Positions 51,439 to 59,649 are shown, counted from the stretch's first letter. The stretch: 64,000 bases of DNA from SpSt-398 sp041752235 (GCA_041752235.1 JBGSHM010000013.1:1-64000), one strand, 5' to 3'. The notes: generated from the letters alone by a model not told the origin. Program-made: numbers and translations.

Positions 51439-51885
51439 ATGGCAGCAAAGAAGAAAACCAAAAAGAAAGTGGCTGCAAAAAAACCAGCCGCTAAAAAGGC
51501 CAAAAAAGCGGCCCCAAAGAAAAAAGTGAAAAAAGCCGCAAAAAAGCCCGTGGCCAAAAAGAAACCCGCCAAGAAAGCTGTGAAGAAAAAAGCAGCTCCA
51601 AAGAAAAAAGCGGCGAAGAAAGCCGTGAAAAAAGTGGCGAAAAAGAAAGTCGCTAAAAAGCCGGCCAGGAAAGTGGCAAAGAAAACCGTGAAAAAGGCAG
51701 TGAAAAAAGTGGTGAAAAAGGCGACCCCCAAAAAGAAAGTGGTTGCCCGGAAACCCACACCTAAGCCGGCGCCTGTGGTAACTCCTCCTCCCCCGCCGCC
51801 CCCGGTGACTGAGCAGGAACCTACGCCTCCGGTGGTGGAAGCGCCTACCCTGTTCAATGACGAACCGACAGGGCCGGAACTGTAA
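51439..51885 (+). CDS. Histone H1-like Lys/Ala-rich DNA-binding protein
   Basis: 148 residues. Residues 1-~113 are almost only Lys, Ala, Val and Pro in repeats of AAKK, KKAVKK and APKKK, like the C-terminal tail of eukaryotic H1 and bacterial H1-like proteins. Residues ~114-148 are a proline-rich, acidic end (PPPPPPPVTEQEPTPPVVE). It is predicted to bind DNA non-specifically and compact the nucleoid; it has no folded domain. It lies on the opposite strand inside the str gene set, divergent from fusA and convergent with rpsG. The long opposite-strand frame is a shadow of the repeats. Confidence 0.85.
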   Translation: MAAKKKTKKKVAAKKPAAKKAKKAAPKKKVKKAAKKPVAKKKPAKKAVKKKAAPKKKAAKKAVKKVAKKKVAKKPARKVAKKTVKKAVKKVVKKATPKKKVVARKPTPKPAPVVTPPPPPPPVTEQEPTPPVVEAPTLFNDEPTGPEL

Positions 51886-51899
51886 AATATTTATTATTT

Positions 51900-52000
51900 C
51901 ACGCAGCGGCCGCTAAGAAAAAAGCGAACGCGGAGGCAGTGCGTTGGTAAACAACCTAAATGCCGCCGCGCTCGCTTTATTTTTTTTGCGTTCGCTGCGA
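51900..52000. repeat. GCGAACGC-word imperfect inverted repeat
   Basis: CGCAGCGGCCGC...AAAAAAGCGAACGCGG (51902-51932) is mirrored by CCGCGCTCGCTTTATTT...GCGTTCGCTGCG (51965-51999). The imperfect hairpin lies between the H1-like gene and rpsG and may stop transcription on the plus strand. Confidence 0.6.
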
Positions 52001-52005
52001 AAAAC

Positions 52006-52036
52006 AAAAAAAAGCCACTCCCAAAGGAATGGCTTT
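52006..52036 (-). terminator. Intrinsic terminator of rpsL-rpsG
   Basis: On the minus strand a stem GGAATGGC-type (52014-52021 with 52026-52033, one G-T pair) precedes a run of eight T (A at 52006-52013). It starts about 21 nt after the rpsG stop and shows that the rpsL-rpsG transcript ends before fusA. Confidence 0.85.
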
Positions 52037-52056
52037 CTTCATTGAAAAGCTATTGG

Positions 52057-52524
52057 TTATACCCGGAAGTGAGCAAAAGCCTTGTTGGCTTCAGCCATAC
52101 GATGGGTATCTTCTTTTTTCTTGAATGCAGCGCCTTCGCCCTTTGCTGCGGCTACGATCTCGTTCGCCAGTTTGTCGGCCATGCTGCGACCATTGCGTTC
52201 GCGGCTGTAACGGATCAACCATTTCATGCTCAGAGAGATCTTGCGGTCCGTTCTTACCTCCGTAGGGATCTGAAAGGTAGCACCCCCGATACGACGGCTA
52301 CGCACCTCTACAGCAGGCGTAACATTGGCCAGGGCCCTTTTCCACACATCATATCCTTCTTCGCCGGTTACTTTGTTTACACGCTCCAGGGCGTTATAAA
52401 AGATCTCGTAAGAAACGCTCTTTTTGCCTTCCCACATCAGGTTGTTTACAAACCGGGTAACCAGTTTGTCATTGAATTTGGGATCGGGTGCTAAGGGAAG
52501 TTTTTTTGCTTGTGCTTTCCGCAT
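52057..52524 (-). CDS. rpsG: 30S ribosomal protein S7
   Basis: 155 residues, normal length. It is the primary binder of the 3' domain of 16S rRNA in the small subunit head. Conserved segments: MRKAQAKK N-terminus, LVTRFVNNLMWEGKKS, NVTPAVEVRSRRIGGATFQIP, ERNGRSMADKLANEI, HRMAEANKAFAHFR. It follows rpsL by 27 nt in the same transcript and is followed by a terminator rather than by fusA. Confidence 0.98.
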   Translation of the reverse strand: MRKAQAKKLPLAPDPKFNDKLVTRFVNNLMWEGKKSVSYEIFYNALERVNKVTGEEGYDVWKRALANVTPAVEVRSRRIGGATFQIPTEVRTDRKISLSMKWLIRYSRERNGRSMADKLANEIVAAAKGEGAAFKKKEDTHRMAEANKAFAHFRV

Positions 52525-52551
52525 GACTAATGATATAGACTATTTAAAAAA

Positions 52552-52932
52552 TTATTTCTTGGCTTTTTCTTTCTTCGTACCGTATTTGGAACGGCTCTGT
52601 TTCCGGTCTTTTACACCGGCCGTATCCAGTGAACCACGAACGATGTGGTAACGTACCCCTGGAAGATCCTTCACACGACCCCCGCGGATCAACACGATTG
52701 AGTGTTCCTGCAGGTTATGCCCTTCACCGGGAATATAGGCGATCACTTCCACCTTATTGGTCAAACGTACCTTGGCAACTTTACGAAGCGCCGAGTTCGG
52801 TTTCTTAGGCGTGGTAGTGTAAACACGGGTACAAACACCGCGGCGTTGAGGACAGCTGTCCAATGCACGGGATTTGCTTTTCGCCTTGATAATTTCTCTT
52901 CCTTTTCTTACAAGTTGCTGTATTGTAGGCAT
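52552..52932 (-). CDS. rpsL: 30S ribosomal protein S12
   Basis: 126 residues from the ATG at 52932 (MPTIQQLVRKGRE); a longer frame upstream runs through the promoter and is not coding. Decoding-site motifs CPQRRGVCTRVYTTTPKKPN and the PGxxHNLQEHS / VLIRGGRVKDLPGVRY region are intact. The Lys of TPKKPNSAL, commonly changed in streptomycin-resistant strains, is the wild-type residue. First gene of rpsL-rpsG. A canonical promoter lies at 52959-52990. Confidence 0.98.
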   Translation of the reverse strand: MPTIQQLVRKGREIIKAKSKSRALDSCPQRRGVCTRVYTTTPKKPNSALRKVAKVRLTNKVEVIAYIPGEGHNLQEHSIVLIRGGRVKDLPGVRYHIVRGSLDTAGVKDRKQSRSKYGTKKEKAKK

Positions 52933-52958
52933 TCTGGACCTTTTAAATTTTGGGACGG

Positions 52959-52990
52959 CAAAGGTAAAGCCCTGCCGGGTAAATACCAAA
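52959..52990 (-). promoter_or_regulatory. Bacteroidota-type promoter of rpsL
   Basis: Read on the minus strand: TTTG (CAAA at 52987-52990), 20-nt spacer after TTG, and TACCTTTG (52959-52966), an exact TAnnTTTG match. The -7 box ends 26 nt before the rpsL ATG. Confidence 0.8.
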
Positions 52991-53006
52991 AATTCATTAT
53001 TATTAT

Positions 53007-54071
53007 TTATACCCGAAACATCCATCCGTGGACATCCGCGATTCTTCCTTCACGGATCCCTGTCAACCAACTCTTTACAGCGGGCGATTGTTTGAATTCC
53101 CCGGTATTGAATTCCATGGAGAAGCCATTGTAATTCAATTCCCGGATCGGCGCGATGACGGCAGCGGTACCCGTTCCAAAAACCTCCGAGAGGCGTCCTT
53201 CCTGGTAAGCTTTTACCACCTCGTCAATATCAATCATCCTTTCTTCCACCTTTACCCCCATTTCTTTCAACCCGGTGATGACACTGTCGCGGGTCACCCC
53301 GGCCAGGATCGTTCCTTCCTCGAGCGAAGGTGTAATCGCTACTCCATCGATCACAAAAAATACATTCATCATCCCCACTTCCTGTAACCACTTGTGCTCT
53401 TCGGCATCGGTCCACAATACCTGGTCAAATCCTTTTTCACGGGCAATCGTTGTCGCCAGCATGCTGCCGCCATAATTGCCCGCATTCTTGGAATAGCCTA
53501 CCCCGCCTTTACAGGCCCGGGTAAAATGCTGCTCAACCAGGATACGCATGGCTGTTGCATAATAGGGACCGGTGGGACTTAAAATGATCAGGAATTTATA
53601 CGAATCTGATGGACGTACCCCCAACATGGGATCCGAGGAAAACATCACCGGACGGATATACAACGAATGTTCCTGTTGCGAGGGGATCCATCCTTTATCC
53701 AATTCGATCAGTTGACGCATGCCCTCCATAAAAATCTCTTCCGGTACCTCGGGCATATTCATCCGTACAGCCGACTTATTGAACCGTTGAAAATTATCAT
53801 AGGGTCTGAAAATAGCCGGATTTCCTTCCTGATCCTTATACGCTTTGATACCCTCAAAAATGGCCTGGCCATAATGCAGAGCCGATAGAGAAGGATCCAG
53901 CATCAAAGGCTGGTAAGGCTTAATCTCTACGCGCGTCCATTCCCCATTTTCATAATCCGCTTCCAACATGTGGTCGGTAAATACCCGGCCAAAAGGAATG
54001 TTTTCCAGATTGGTTTCCGGCAAGCGGCTTTTCAAGGTCTTATTGATCAAAATCTCCATAGATGCTATCAT
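53007..54071 (-). CDS. ilvE: Branched-chain amino acid aminotransferase
   Basis: 354 residues from the ATG at 54071 (another in-frame ATG is at 54059; the longer frame to 54116 is unlikely). PLP fold-type IV enzyme that interconverts Leu/Ile/Val and their 2-oxo acids. Motifs: FGRVFTDHM, SLSALHYGQAIFEGIKAY, the PLP Lys in GVGYSKNAGNYGGSML, EVGMMNVFFV, ILAGVTRDSVI, and EVFGTGTAAVIAPI. It belongs to the ~355-residue group. It is transcribed singly, divergent from 54139 across a 16-bp palindrome. Confidence 0.95.
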   Translation of the reverse strand: MIASMEILINKTLKSRLPETNLENIPFGRVFTDHMLEADYENGEWTRVEIKPYQPLMLDPSLSALHYGQAIFEGIKAYKDQEGNPAIFRPYDNFQRFNKSAVRMNMPEVPEEIFMEGMRQLIELDKGWIPSQQEHSLYIRPVMFSSDPMLGVRPSDSYKFLIILSPTGPYYATAMRILVEQHFTRACKGGVGYSKNAGNYGGSMLATTIAREKGFDQVLWTDAEEHKWLQEVGMMNVFFVIDGVAITPSLEEGTILAGVTRDSVITGLKEMGVKVEERMIDIDEVVKAYQEGRLSEVFGTGTAAVIAPIRELNYNGFSMEFNTGEFKQSPAVKSWLTGIREGRIADVHGWMFRV

Positions 54072-54108
54072 AATTAGGGTTATTTTGCACCACAAAGAAA
54101 CAAAAAAT

Positions 54109-54124
54109 ACTAACAATTGTTAGT
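54109..54124. promoter_or_regulatory. Perfect 16-bp palindrome between divergent genes
   Basis: ACTAACAATTGTTAGT is a perfect dyad placed 38 nt upstream of ilvE and 15 nt upstream of the gene at 54139. Its size and place suit an operator for a dimeric regulator acting on one or both promoters. No regulator gene is adjacent, so the binding protein is unknown. Confidence 0.5.
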
Positions 54125-54138
54125 GTTTGTGATGTATA

Positions 54139-54642
54139 ATGAATTTGAATAATATCACACTTTCCCCCCGACTGATCACCGATCTGTATGCCAATTCCCT
54201 GATAGAGGGGACTTCGGTACGGACAAAGGTAAAGGAACCGGCAAAAAAAGCCGGCAAAAATTACCTGGGTGATAACCTGCAACGGGTGGTTATTGCCTCC
54301 GAATATGCCCATGCGGTTTTTATTCCTGAAGAATCCCTGGATTTCCTTACCACCATTTTGGCTGCCTGCAATCTTTCATTGGCCGATGTGGCGATCCTGA
54401 ACCTTCATGACATGGAGCCTGCTGAAGCCCATTCCCTGATAACGAGCCTGAATGCTGAGAAACTCCTGTTATTTGGCGTGGAGCCAACCCGGGCGGGACT
54501 GCCAGTCCGGTTTCCACATTACCAAAAACAGGTCGTCAACCAGTTGACCTGTTTGTCGGCACCCATGCTGGAAGAGATAAGTCAAACCAAAGAGAAAAAA
54601 GGCAAGCTTTGGGCCTCCTTAAAAATCCTATTCAACATCTGA
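54139..54642 (+). CDS. Conserved hypothetical protein upstream of rdgB
   Basis: 167 residues, cytoplasmic, ATG start. The middle reads as an alternating alpha/beta domain (VVIASEYAHAVFIPEESLDFL, LSLADVAILNLHD, EKLLLFGVEPTRAGLPVRFP). The C-terminus (QLTCLSAPMLEEI..., KGKLWASLKILFNI) resembles the small DNA polymerase III accessory subunits in style, but I cannot support that. It precedes rdgB by 4 nt and is likely co-transcribed with it. Confidence 0.75.
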   Translation: MNLNNITLSPRLITDLYANSLIEGTSVRTKVKEPAKKAGKNYLGDNLQRVVIASEYAHAVFIPEESLDFLTTILAACNLSLADVAILNLHDMEPAEAHSLITSLNAEKLLLFGVEPTRAGLPVRFPHYQKQVVNQLTCLSAPMLEEISQTKEKKGKLWASLKILFNI

Positions 54643-54646
54643 CGGC

Positions 54647-55231
54647 ATGGAATTGATCTTTGCTACCAATAACCTGTTCAAAGTACAGGAGATCCGGTCG
54701 ATACTGGGTGGTGAAATGCAGGTATTGCCCCTGAAGGAAGCGGGTATCGACATTGATATTCCCGAACCATTTGATACACTGGAGGAGAACGCAAGAACCA
54801 AGGCCCAAACGATCCATGAAATGACCGGTAAGGATTGCTTTAGTGAGGATACAGGTCTGGAAGTGGAAGCGCTGAATGGAGAGCCCGGTGTTAAAAGCGC
54901 CCGCTATGCCGGTGATGGCCGCTCCTTCGATGACAATATCAACAAACTCCTCCAGAACCTCTCCCCTCACTCAAACCGAAAGGCAAGGTTCAGAACCGTT
55001 ATTTCACTTATTTTAGCGGGGCAGTTGTATGAGTTTGAAGGGGTTTGCCCAGGCCAGATATTAAACAACCCGCGAGGGGCGGATGGGTTTGGCTACGACC
55101 CGGTCTTTGTACCGGACGGTGATACCCGTAGTTTCGCCGAAATGACCCTCGAAGAAAAGAACCGATACAGCCATCGTAAAATAGCGACCGCAAAGCTGGT
55201 CGCATTTTTGCAAACCAAAATGAAATCCTAA
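54647..55231 (+). CDS. rdgB: Non-canonical purine NTP pyrophosphatase (RdgB/HAM1)
   Basis: 194 residues, full length. It hydrolyses dITP, ITP and XTP to monophosphates to keep deaminated purines out of nucleic acids. Motifs: FATNNLFKVQEI, FSEDTGLEVEALNGEPG, SARYAG, and the C-terminal GFGYDPVFVPDG, SHRKIA. It starts 4 nt after the hypothetical gene and ends 4 nt before the sigma factor gene, suggesting one operon. Confidence 0.96.
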   Translation: MELIFATNNLFKVQEIRSILGGEMQVLPLKEAGIDIDIPEPFDTLEENARTKAQTIHEMTGKDCFSEDTGLEVEALNGEPGVKSARYAGDGRSFDDNINKLLQNLSPHSNRKARFRTVISLILAGQLYEFEGVCPGQILNNPRGADGFGYDPVFVPDGDTRSFAEMTLEEKNRYSHRKIATAKLVAFLQTKMKS

Positions 55232-55235
55232 GAAT

Positions 55236-55799
55236 TTGGCGGATGCAGGCAACCATATTTTGACCGAAAGCGACTTAATCAGGGGTTGTATCGCAGGAGA
55301 GCGCAGGATGCAGGAGGAACTCTATAAACGCTTTTCCTCGAAAATGTATGCCGTTTGTCTGCGTTATGCCTCGAACAGCGACGATGCCCAGGATGTGTTA
55401 CAAGACGGCTTTGTCAAGATCTTTAAGAACCTGGAAAAATTCAGGGGAGAGGGTTCCTTCGAAGGCTGGATCCGACGAATCTTTGTCAATACCGCCATCG
55501 AACACCTCCGCCGAAAGACCCAGCTGATCTCCATTGGTGAAAAGGAAGAACGCTCGATCCCGCTTCCGGAAAAGAACGCACTTGATAACCTGGCCGAAAA
55601 AGATATTCTGGCCCTTATCCAGCAACTTTCGCCCGGATACCGCACTGTTTTCAACATGTATGTGATCGAAGGCTACACACACAAGGATATTGGGGAGATA
55701 CTGGGTATCAGTGAAGGAACCAGTAAATCGCAATTGGCCCGGGCCAGGGTCATCCTGCAGAAAATGGTTAAAGAACATTTATATAAAAAAAATGGATAG
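55236..55799 (+). CDS. ECF-type RNA polymerase sigma factor
   Basis: 187 residues from a TTG; a second in-frame TTG at 55260 is possible and no in-frame ATG is near. Sigma region 2 (LYKRFSSKMYAVCLRYASN, DAQDVLQDGFVKIFKNL, GSFEGWIRRIFVNTAIEHLR) and region 4 (LSPGYRTVFNMYVIEGYTHKDIG with the HTH ILGISEGTSKSQLARAR) are complete. It directs RNA polymerase to a stress or envelope regulon. It overlaps by 8 nt with a membrane protein gene that has the place of an anti-sigma factor. Confidence 0.92.
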   Translation: MADAGNHILTESDLIRGCIAGERRMQEELYKRFSSKMYAVCLRYASNSDDAQDVLQDGFVKIFKNLEKFRGEGSFEGWIRRIFVNTAIEHLRRKTQLISIGEKEERSIPLPEKNALDNLAEKDILALIQQLSPGYRTVFNMYVIEGYTHKDIGEILGISEGTSKSQLARARVILQKMVKEHLYKKNG

Positions 55800-56628
55800 T
55801 CAGATCAGAAATAAAATGGTTGATTTCGAGGTGCCTCCTCCGGCAGGTACCTGGGAAAAACTGTCTGATCGTCTCGATGAATGGCAGCATGACCGCTTCA
55901 TGGCCACCAAAATGGAATCCATTGCCATTGATCCTCCTCCCCCTGCCTGGGATAATATCTTAGCCCGATTAAATGAGGCCACACCCAATACAGGAGTAGT
56001 CAGGACAATGCCCCTGCGTAAATGGTTAGTAGCCGCATCCCTCATTGGGATATTGGCCGTTTCCGCCTATCTCCTCCTCACACCAAAAAATAATGCAGGC
56101 AGTGAAAGTTCAGTGGTACAAACACCGGTGAACCCCGCTCCTGAAAACAATACCATTCAACCTGCGCTGGAAAATAGCGCGGCAGAAATGACCACCCTGG
56201 ATAATCATTCCACCGGTTCATTGCTCGCGAGTATGTCAACCTCCCTTGTCAGAAAGGCACGACGTGCTATGATGGCGATCGAGTCAATGCCTGAGGAAGA
56301 TTCCCGGCGTGCACAAACATCAGAAAAAGCACATCATCAAACAGCGAGTAATGACCTGGGTATTATGTCTGCTTCTACAGCAGGCACAAACAGTGACCGT
56401 TATTACAACTTGCTGGATGAAAATGGCAACCTGGTTCGGGTATCTAAAAAACTCTCCTCGCTTGAATGTGTGATAAAAAATGGAATGGTGGTGCCACTGG
56501 ATGACAAAACCACTACAGGTGATGAAGATTGCACCGAGAAGGTAAAAGAATGGCATAAGATCATGAGTTCCGCTCCGGCCATCACTTCTCCCTTGGATCT
56601 TTTACAAGTACTGAGTTCAGGAAAATAA
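55792..56628 (+). CDS. Single-pass membrane protein, putative anti-sigma partner
   Basis: 278 residues from the ATG at 55792, overlapping the sigma gene by 8 nt. The cytoplasmic N-terminus has two related units (FEVPPPAGTWEKLSDRLDE and IDPPPPAWDNILARLNE), then one membrane helix (~residues 76-94, WLVAASLIGILAVSAYLLL) and a periplasmic region. This 'P-P-x-x-W-x-x-[IL]' type start is common in Bacteroidota proteins encoded after ECF sigma factors. No zinc anti-sigma motif is visible. Anti-sigma function is inferred from context and topology. Confidence 0.75.
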   Translation: MDSQIRNKMVDFEVPPPAGTWEKLSDRLDEWQHDRFMATKMESIAIDPPPPAWDNILARLNEATPNTGVVRTMPLRKWLVAASLIGILAVSAYLLLTPKNNAGSESSVVQTPVNPAPENNTIQPALENSAAEMTTLDNHSTGSLLASMSTSLVRKARRAMMAIESMPEEDSRRAQTSEKAHHQTASNDLGIMSASTAGTNSDRYYNLLDENGNLVRVSKKLSSLECVIKNGMVVPLDDKTTTGDEDCTEKVKEWHKIMSSAPAITSPLDLLQVLSSGK

Positions 56629-56649
56629 ATTTTCATACAATCCCTTATC

Positions 56650-57081
56650 ATGGCTGGCTTACTCCCTGCATTTCCCTCCTCCTTTCCTTTTACGGCAATG
56701 ATCCCTGTACGCATCACCGATGTGAATTATGGAAACCATGTGGGCAATGATGCTGTTTTATCGCTGCTGCATGAAGCGCGGATGCAGTTTCTTTCGCATT
56801 ATGGTTTTACGGAGTTGAATTGCGGCGGAGCCGGATTGATCATGCGGGATGTGGTGATCGAATTCAAAAAAGAGATCCATTACGGGCAATCCCTCTGGAT
56901 CGATGTGGTGGCTGCTGATCTGTCTAAAGTATCATTTGACCTATACTACCGGATTCGCATTGGCGACACCCCCACCCCCGCTGTACTCGCCAAAACAGGC
57001 ATGGTTTGTTTTGATTATACGGCAAAAAAAATAATGGCTGTCCCCGAAATCGTTAAATCAGCTTTCCAAATCCACAGTTGA
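56650..57081 (+). CDS. Hotdog-fold acyl-CoA thioesterase
   Basis: 143 residues. The 4-hydroxybenzoyl-CoA thioesterase-like pattern is seen: RITDVNYGNHVGNDAVLSLLHEAR (catalytic Asp/Asn-His region and the long helix), then DVVIEFKKEIHYGQSLWIDV and GMVCFDYTAKKI. It hydrolyses acyl-CoA of undetermined chain; cytoplasmic. It starts 22 nt after the putative anti-sigma gene and may be in its transcript. Confidence 0.88.
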   Translation: MAGLLPAFPSSFPFTAMIPVRITDVNYGNHVGNDAVLSLLHEARMQFLSHYGFTELNCGGAGLIMRDVVIEFKKEIHYGQSLWIDVVAADLSKVSFDLYYRIRIGDTPTPAVLAKTGMVCFDYTAKKIMAVPEIVKSAFQIHS

Positions 57082-57157
57082 TCTCCAATCTATAATAATC
57101 AGAAAAAAATCCATCCCCATCTTAAATCCCCCCATCCTGTAATCCAATAATCCTGGT

Positions 57158-58045
57158 CTAAAAGGGAAGAATATTCCAAAACACCTTCACAATCCTTCTC
57201 CGTTCATCATTCGCCTGGTAATCGGTCACTGCCGGATCGGGATATTCTTCTCCTCGTCCTTGTGGCAACACTTCGGTATTAAACTGGCTGTATGTAGGTT
57301 TACCGGTGGTTTGATCAGCGATCATGCGTTTGATCATTTTTCCAACTGACTCTGCCCTCCGCCTGGACAATTCCTGGTTCAGATCGGCGCTTGTCCAATC
57401 TGTTTTTTCGGAGCCTTGTTTTAACAACTGCGCCAAACCACTCTCGGGTGCAATGGGGTCAGCGTCCGCAAATCCAAGGATAATGACAGAAGCAGTAAGT
57501 TTTTTCCCGGGAAATTTACCGGCAAAACTGGTGAGTTCCTTTACCAGGGGTTGAAAGATGGACCGGTTATCCAAATTATCGGCCAAGTGATATTGCCCGG
57601 GGGCAAATAACGAAGAGGTATTGAACTGCACAAAGGTATTGGTGGAAAGTATCTCATTGATGAGGGTTACATTCTCCAGGTTAACCCGCGCCTGGGACAG
57701 GAGGTCCATGGTCTTTTGCGTAAGGGCAGGAAGGTCACGGTGACGGATACGCGCATTCAGGAGTATCGAATCTTCTGACAGGTGATGCCGGATCTCTTTG
57801 TCCATGGAATCCACAAACACAATGATCTTTTGCCCGGAGCTGGCATCGATTTGTTGCCTGGCTGATTTCTCCACCGCTACTTTGCGCACATCTTCCAGTT
57901 TGCCCAGGGTTTCTTTTTCCACTGCGGCTTTGGCCATCAGGGTTTCTTTCAGGTTTCTCATTTTCTTACCTCCCGCACAGGAAGACAGAACAAGCAGCGC
58001 AGCCAGACCGGTCATCCAACCGGCGGCACAGATCATCTTTCTCAT
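57158..58045 (-). CDS. OmpA-like domain lipoprotein
   Basis: 295 residues. Lipoprotein signal with lipobox LVLSSCAGG, a helical/coiled region (~28-110, KAAVEKETLGKLEDVRKVAVE), then a C-terminal domain with the OmpA-like order: VQFNTSSLFAPG, ILGFADADP, LNQELSRRRAESVGKMI, and NDERRRIVKVFW. It probably anchors in the outer membrane and contacts peptidoglycan. Last gene of the comA-aroE-TPR-OmpA-like run, 20 nt after the TPR gene. Confidence 0.82.
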   Translation of the reverse strand: MRKMICAAGWMTGLAALLVLSSCAGGKKMRNLKETLMAKAAVEKETLGKLEDVRKVAVEKSARQQIDASSGQKIIVFVDSMDKEIRHHLSEDSILLNARIRHRDLPALTQKTMDLLSQARVNLENVTLINEILSTNTFVQFNTSSLFAPGQYHLADNLDNRSIFQPLVKELTSFAGKFPGKKLTASVIILGFADADPIAPESGLAQLLKQGSEKTDWTSADLNQELSRRRAESVGKMIKRMIADQTTGKPTYSQFNTEVLPQGRGEEYPDPAVTDYQANDERRRIVKVFWNILPF

Positions 58046-58065
58046 AGTTTGTTTTTGCCGTTAAC

Positions 58066-58893
58066 TCATTGTTTCATGGCACGGATCTCAGCAAGCAGGC
58101 CGGTGGCCAGTTCGCTTTCCATCAAGACCAGTTCATTGTACTTCTTGATGGCTTCCTGTTTTTGCCCGGTCTGGATATAACAGAGCCCGAGATAGTACAT
58201 GGCCGTTTCAATACGGGGTCCTGGCAGGGTTTCGGTTTTCTTCAGGTAGGATATAGCGTCTGTGAAATTTTTAAGAGAGTAGGCAGCATAGCCCAATTCG
58301 GAATAAGCCAGCCGGTCATCCGGGTCAAGGGACAATACCCGTTGCAGATAGGGTTGTGCCTGCGTGTATTCCTTCAACTCATTGTGGCACCAACCGGTCC
58401 AATAATGTGCTTTCTTGTTGTTCGGGTCCCGGGAAATAACGGTACGGTACCAGGTGATCGCGGTACGTGAATCATTCTTTTTATCGCGGTACACATCGGC
58501 CATTCCGATGCGTGCAAGAAGGTAGTTTGAATCCAGGGTAAGTGCCTGACGAAATAAGTGTAAGGCTTTGTCAGCACTATCCAGATGATACAAGGCAAAG
58601 CCTGTTTCGTAAAGAACCCTTTTGTTATCGGGAAGAAGACCTTCAGCAGAGCGGAGATGATGGAGGGCTTGCGCGTATTGCCCTAATTCGTTGTGGCACC
58701 AGGCCAATTCCACAAACCCTTCCGCCAGTTTAGGATCCAATTGAACAGCCCGTTGATACACGGGCAGTGCTTCCAGGCAATTCCCCTCCCCTTTCAGCCT
58801 GTTCCCTGTTTCCAGGTATAAACGGGCGGAATCCTGCCCATACAGTACAGGGCACGCAACTAACAGGATTACAAGCGAGTAGAGGATCCTCAT
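58066..58893 (-). CDS. Exported tetratricopeptide repeat protein
   Basis: 275 residues. Signal peptide (LYSLVILLVACPVLYGQ) and about seven TPR units (EALPVYQRAVQLDPKLAEG, ALHLFRQALTLDSNYLLA, AQPYLQRVLSLDPDDRLA). No catalytic domain. It is predicted to be periplasmic or surface-exposed and to mediate protein contacts. Encoded 15 nt after aroE and 20 nt before the OmpA-like lipoprotein, so it may partner the latter. Confidence 0.85.
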   Translation of the reverse strand: MRILYSLVILLVACPVLYGQDSARLYLETGNRLKGEGNCLEALPVYQRAVQLDPKLAEGFVELAWCHNELGQYAQALHHLRSAEGLLPDNKRVLYETGFALYHLDSADKALHLFRQALTLDSNYLLARIGMADVYRDKKNDSRTAITWYRTVISRDPNNKKAHYWTGWCHNELKEYTQAQPYLQRVLSLDPDDRLAYSELGYAAYSLKNFTDAISYLKKTETLPGPRIETAMYYLGLCYIQTGQKQEAIKKYNELVLMESELATGLLAEIRAMKQ

Positions 58894-58908
58894 TTTAAAG
58901 CCAACAAA

Positions 58909-59649
58909 TTAAATCAAATTATTCCAGATTTTCCAGCTTTCCTCCGCTTGGTGGATCAGCATGTCAAACCCATTTTGGGTAGTGGCCCCCTTATCCATCC
59001 CGTATTGAAGGAAACGGGTGGTTTCAGGATTGTAGATAAGATCGAAAAGGAAATGGTTGCTTTCTACTGCATTAAAATCGATTGGGGGACATTCTTCCAC
59101 CCGGGGGTACATACCCAGGGGGGTGGTATTGATGATCAGGCGGTGGCTGGCAATAAGGTCTGGGGTCAATTCGGCATAGCTAAGGGTTTCGGGGGGCTCA
59201 GGCCGCCTGGAAACGGAAATAAAGGGGATGCCTCTCTTTTTTAGCACCCATTTTACCGCTTTGGCGGCGCCTCCTGTCCCTAATACCAGGGCTTTGTCAT
59301 GATGAATTTGTAACCCACTCAACAAGGAGCGTTCAAAGCCGATCACATCGGTATTGTACCCGGTCTTTATACCGTCCTCGAACCGGATACAGTTACAAGC
59401 CCCGATCTCTTTGACCACCTTATCGGTTTTATCGAGAAATGGGATCACAGCTTCCTTGTAAGGAATGGTCACATTGAGCCCTGACAGTCCTGGTGTAGCC
59501 AGAACAGTCGGAAACTCATCCATAGACGGAATGGAAAAATTCTGGTAGGTACAGCCCTGAATGTTTTCCTGGCTGAACTTTTCGGAGAAATAACGTTGAG
59601 AAAATGAATGCGTGAGCGGATAGCCTATAAGTCCATAGACCTTCATCAT
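58909..59649 (-). CDS. aroE: Shikimate dehydrogenase
   Basis: 246 residues, the compact Bacteroidota form. It reduces 3-dehydroshikimate with NADPH. Motifs: YPLTHSFSQRYF (shikimate Ser), NVTIPYKEAV (catalytic Lys), YNTDVIGF (catalytic Asp), LGTGGAAKAV (NADP loop), NTTPLGMYP, and the C-terminal NGFDMLIHQAEESWKIW. The start overlaps the end of comA by 4 nt (ATGA), so the two are translationally coupled. Confidence 0.95.
   Translation of the reverse strand: MMKVYGLIGYPLTHSFSQRYFSEKFSQENIQGCTYQNFSIPSMDEFPTVLATPGLSGLNVTIPYKEAVIPFLDKTDKVVKEIGACNCIRFEDGIKTGYNTDVIGFERSLLSGLQIHHDKALVLGTGGAAKAVKWVLKKRGIPFISVSRRPEPPETLSYAELTPDLIASHRLIINTTPLGMYPRVEECPPIDFNAVESNHFLFDLIYNPETTRFLQYGMDKGATTQNGFDMLIHQAEESWKIWNNLI

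Noticed and set aside
51399..51857. Minus-strand frame of 152 residues rich in Phe and Ala opposite the H1-like gene
   Set aside because: It is the mirror of AAKK codon repeats; its composition follows from the complementary strand and it has no start context.
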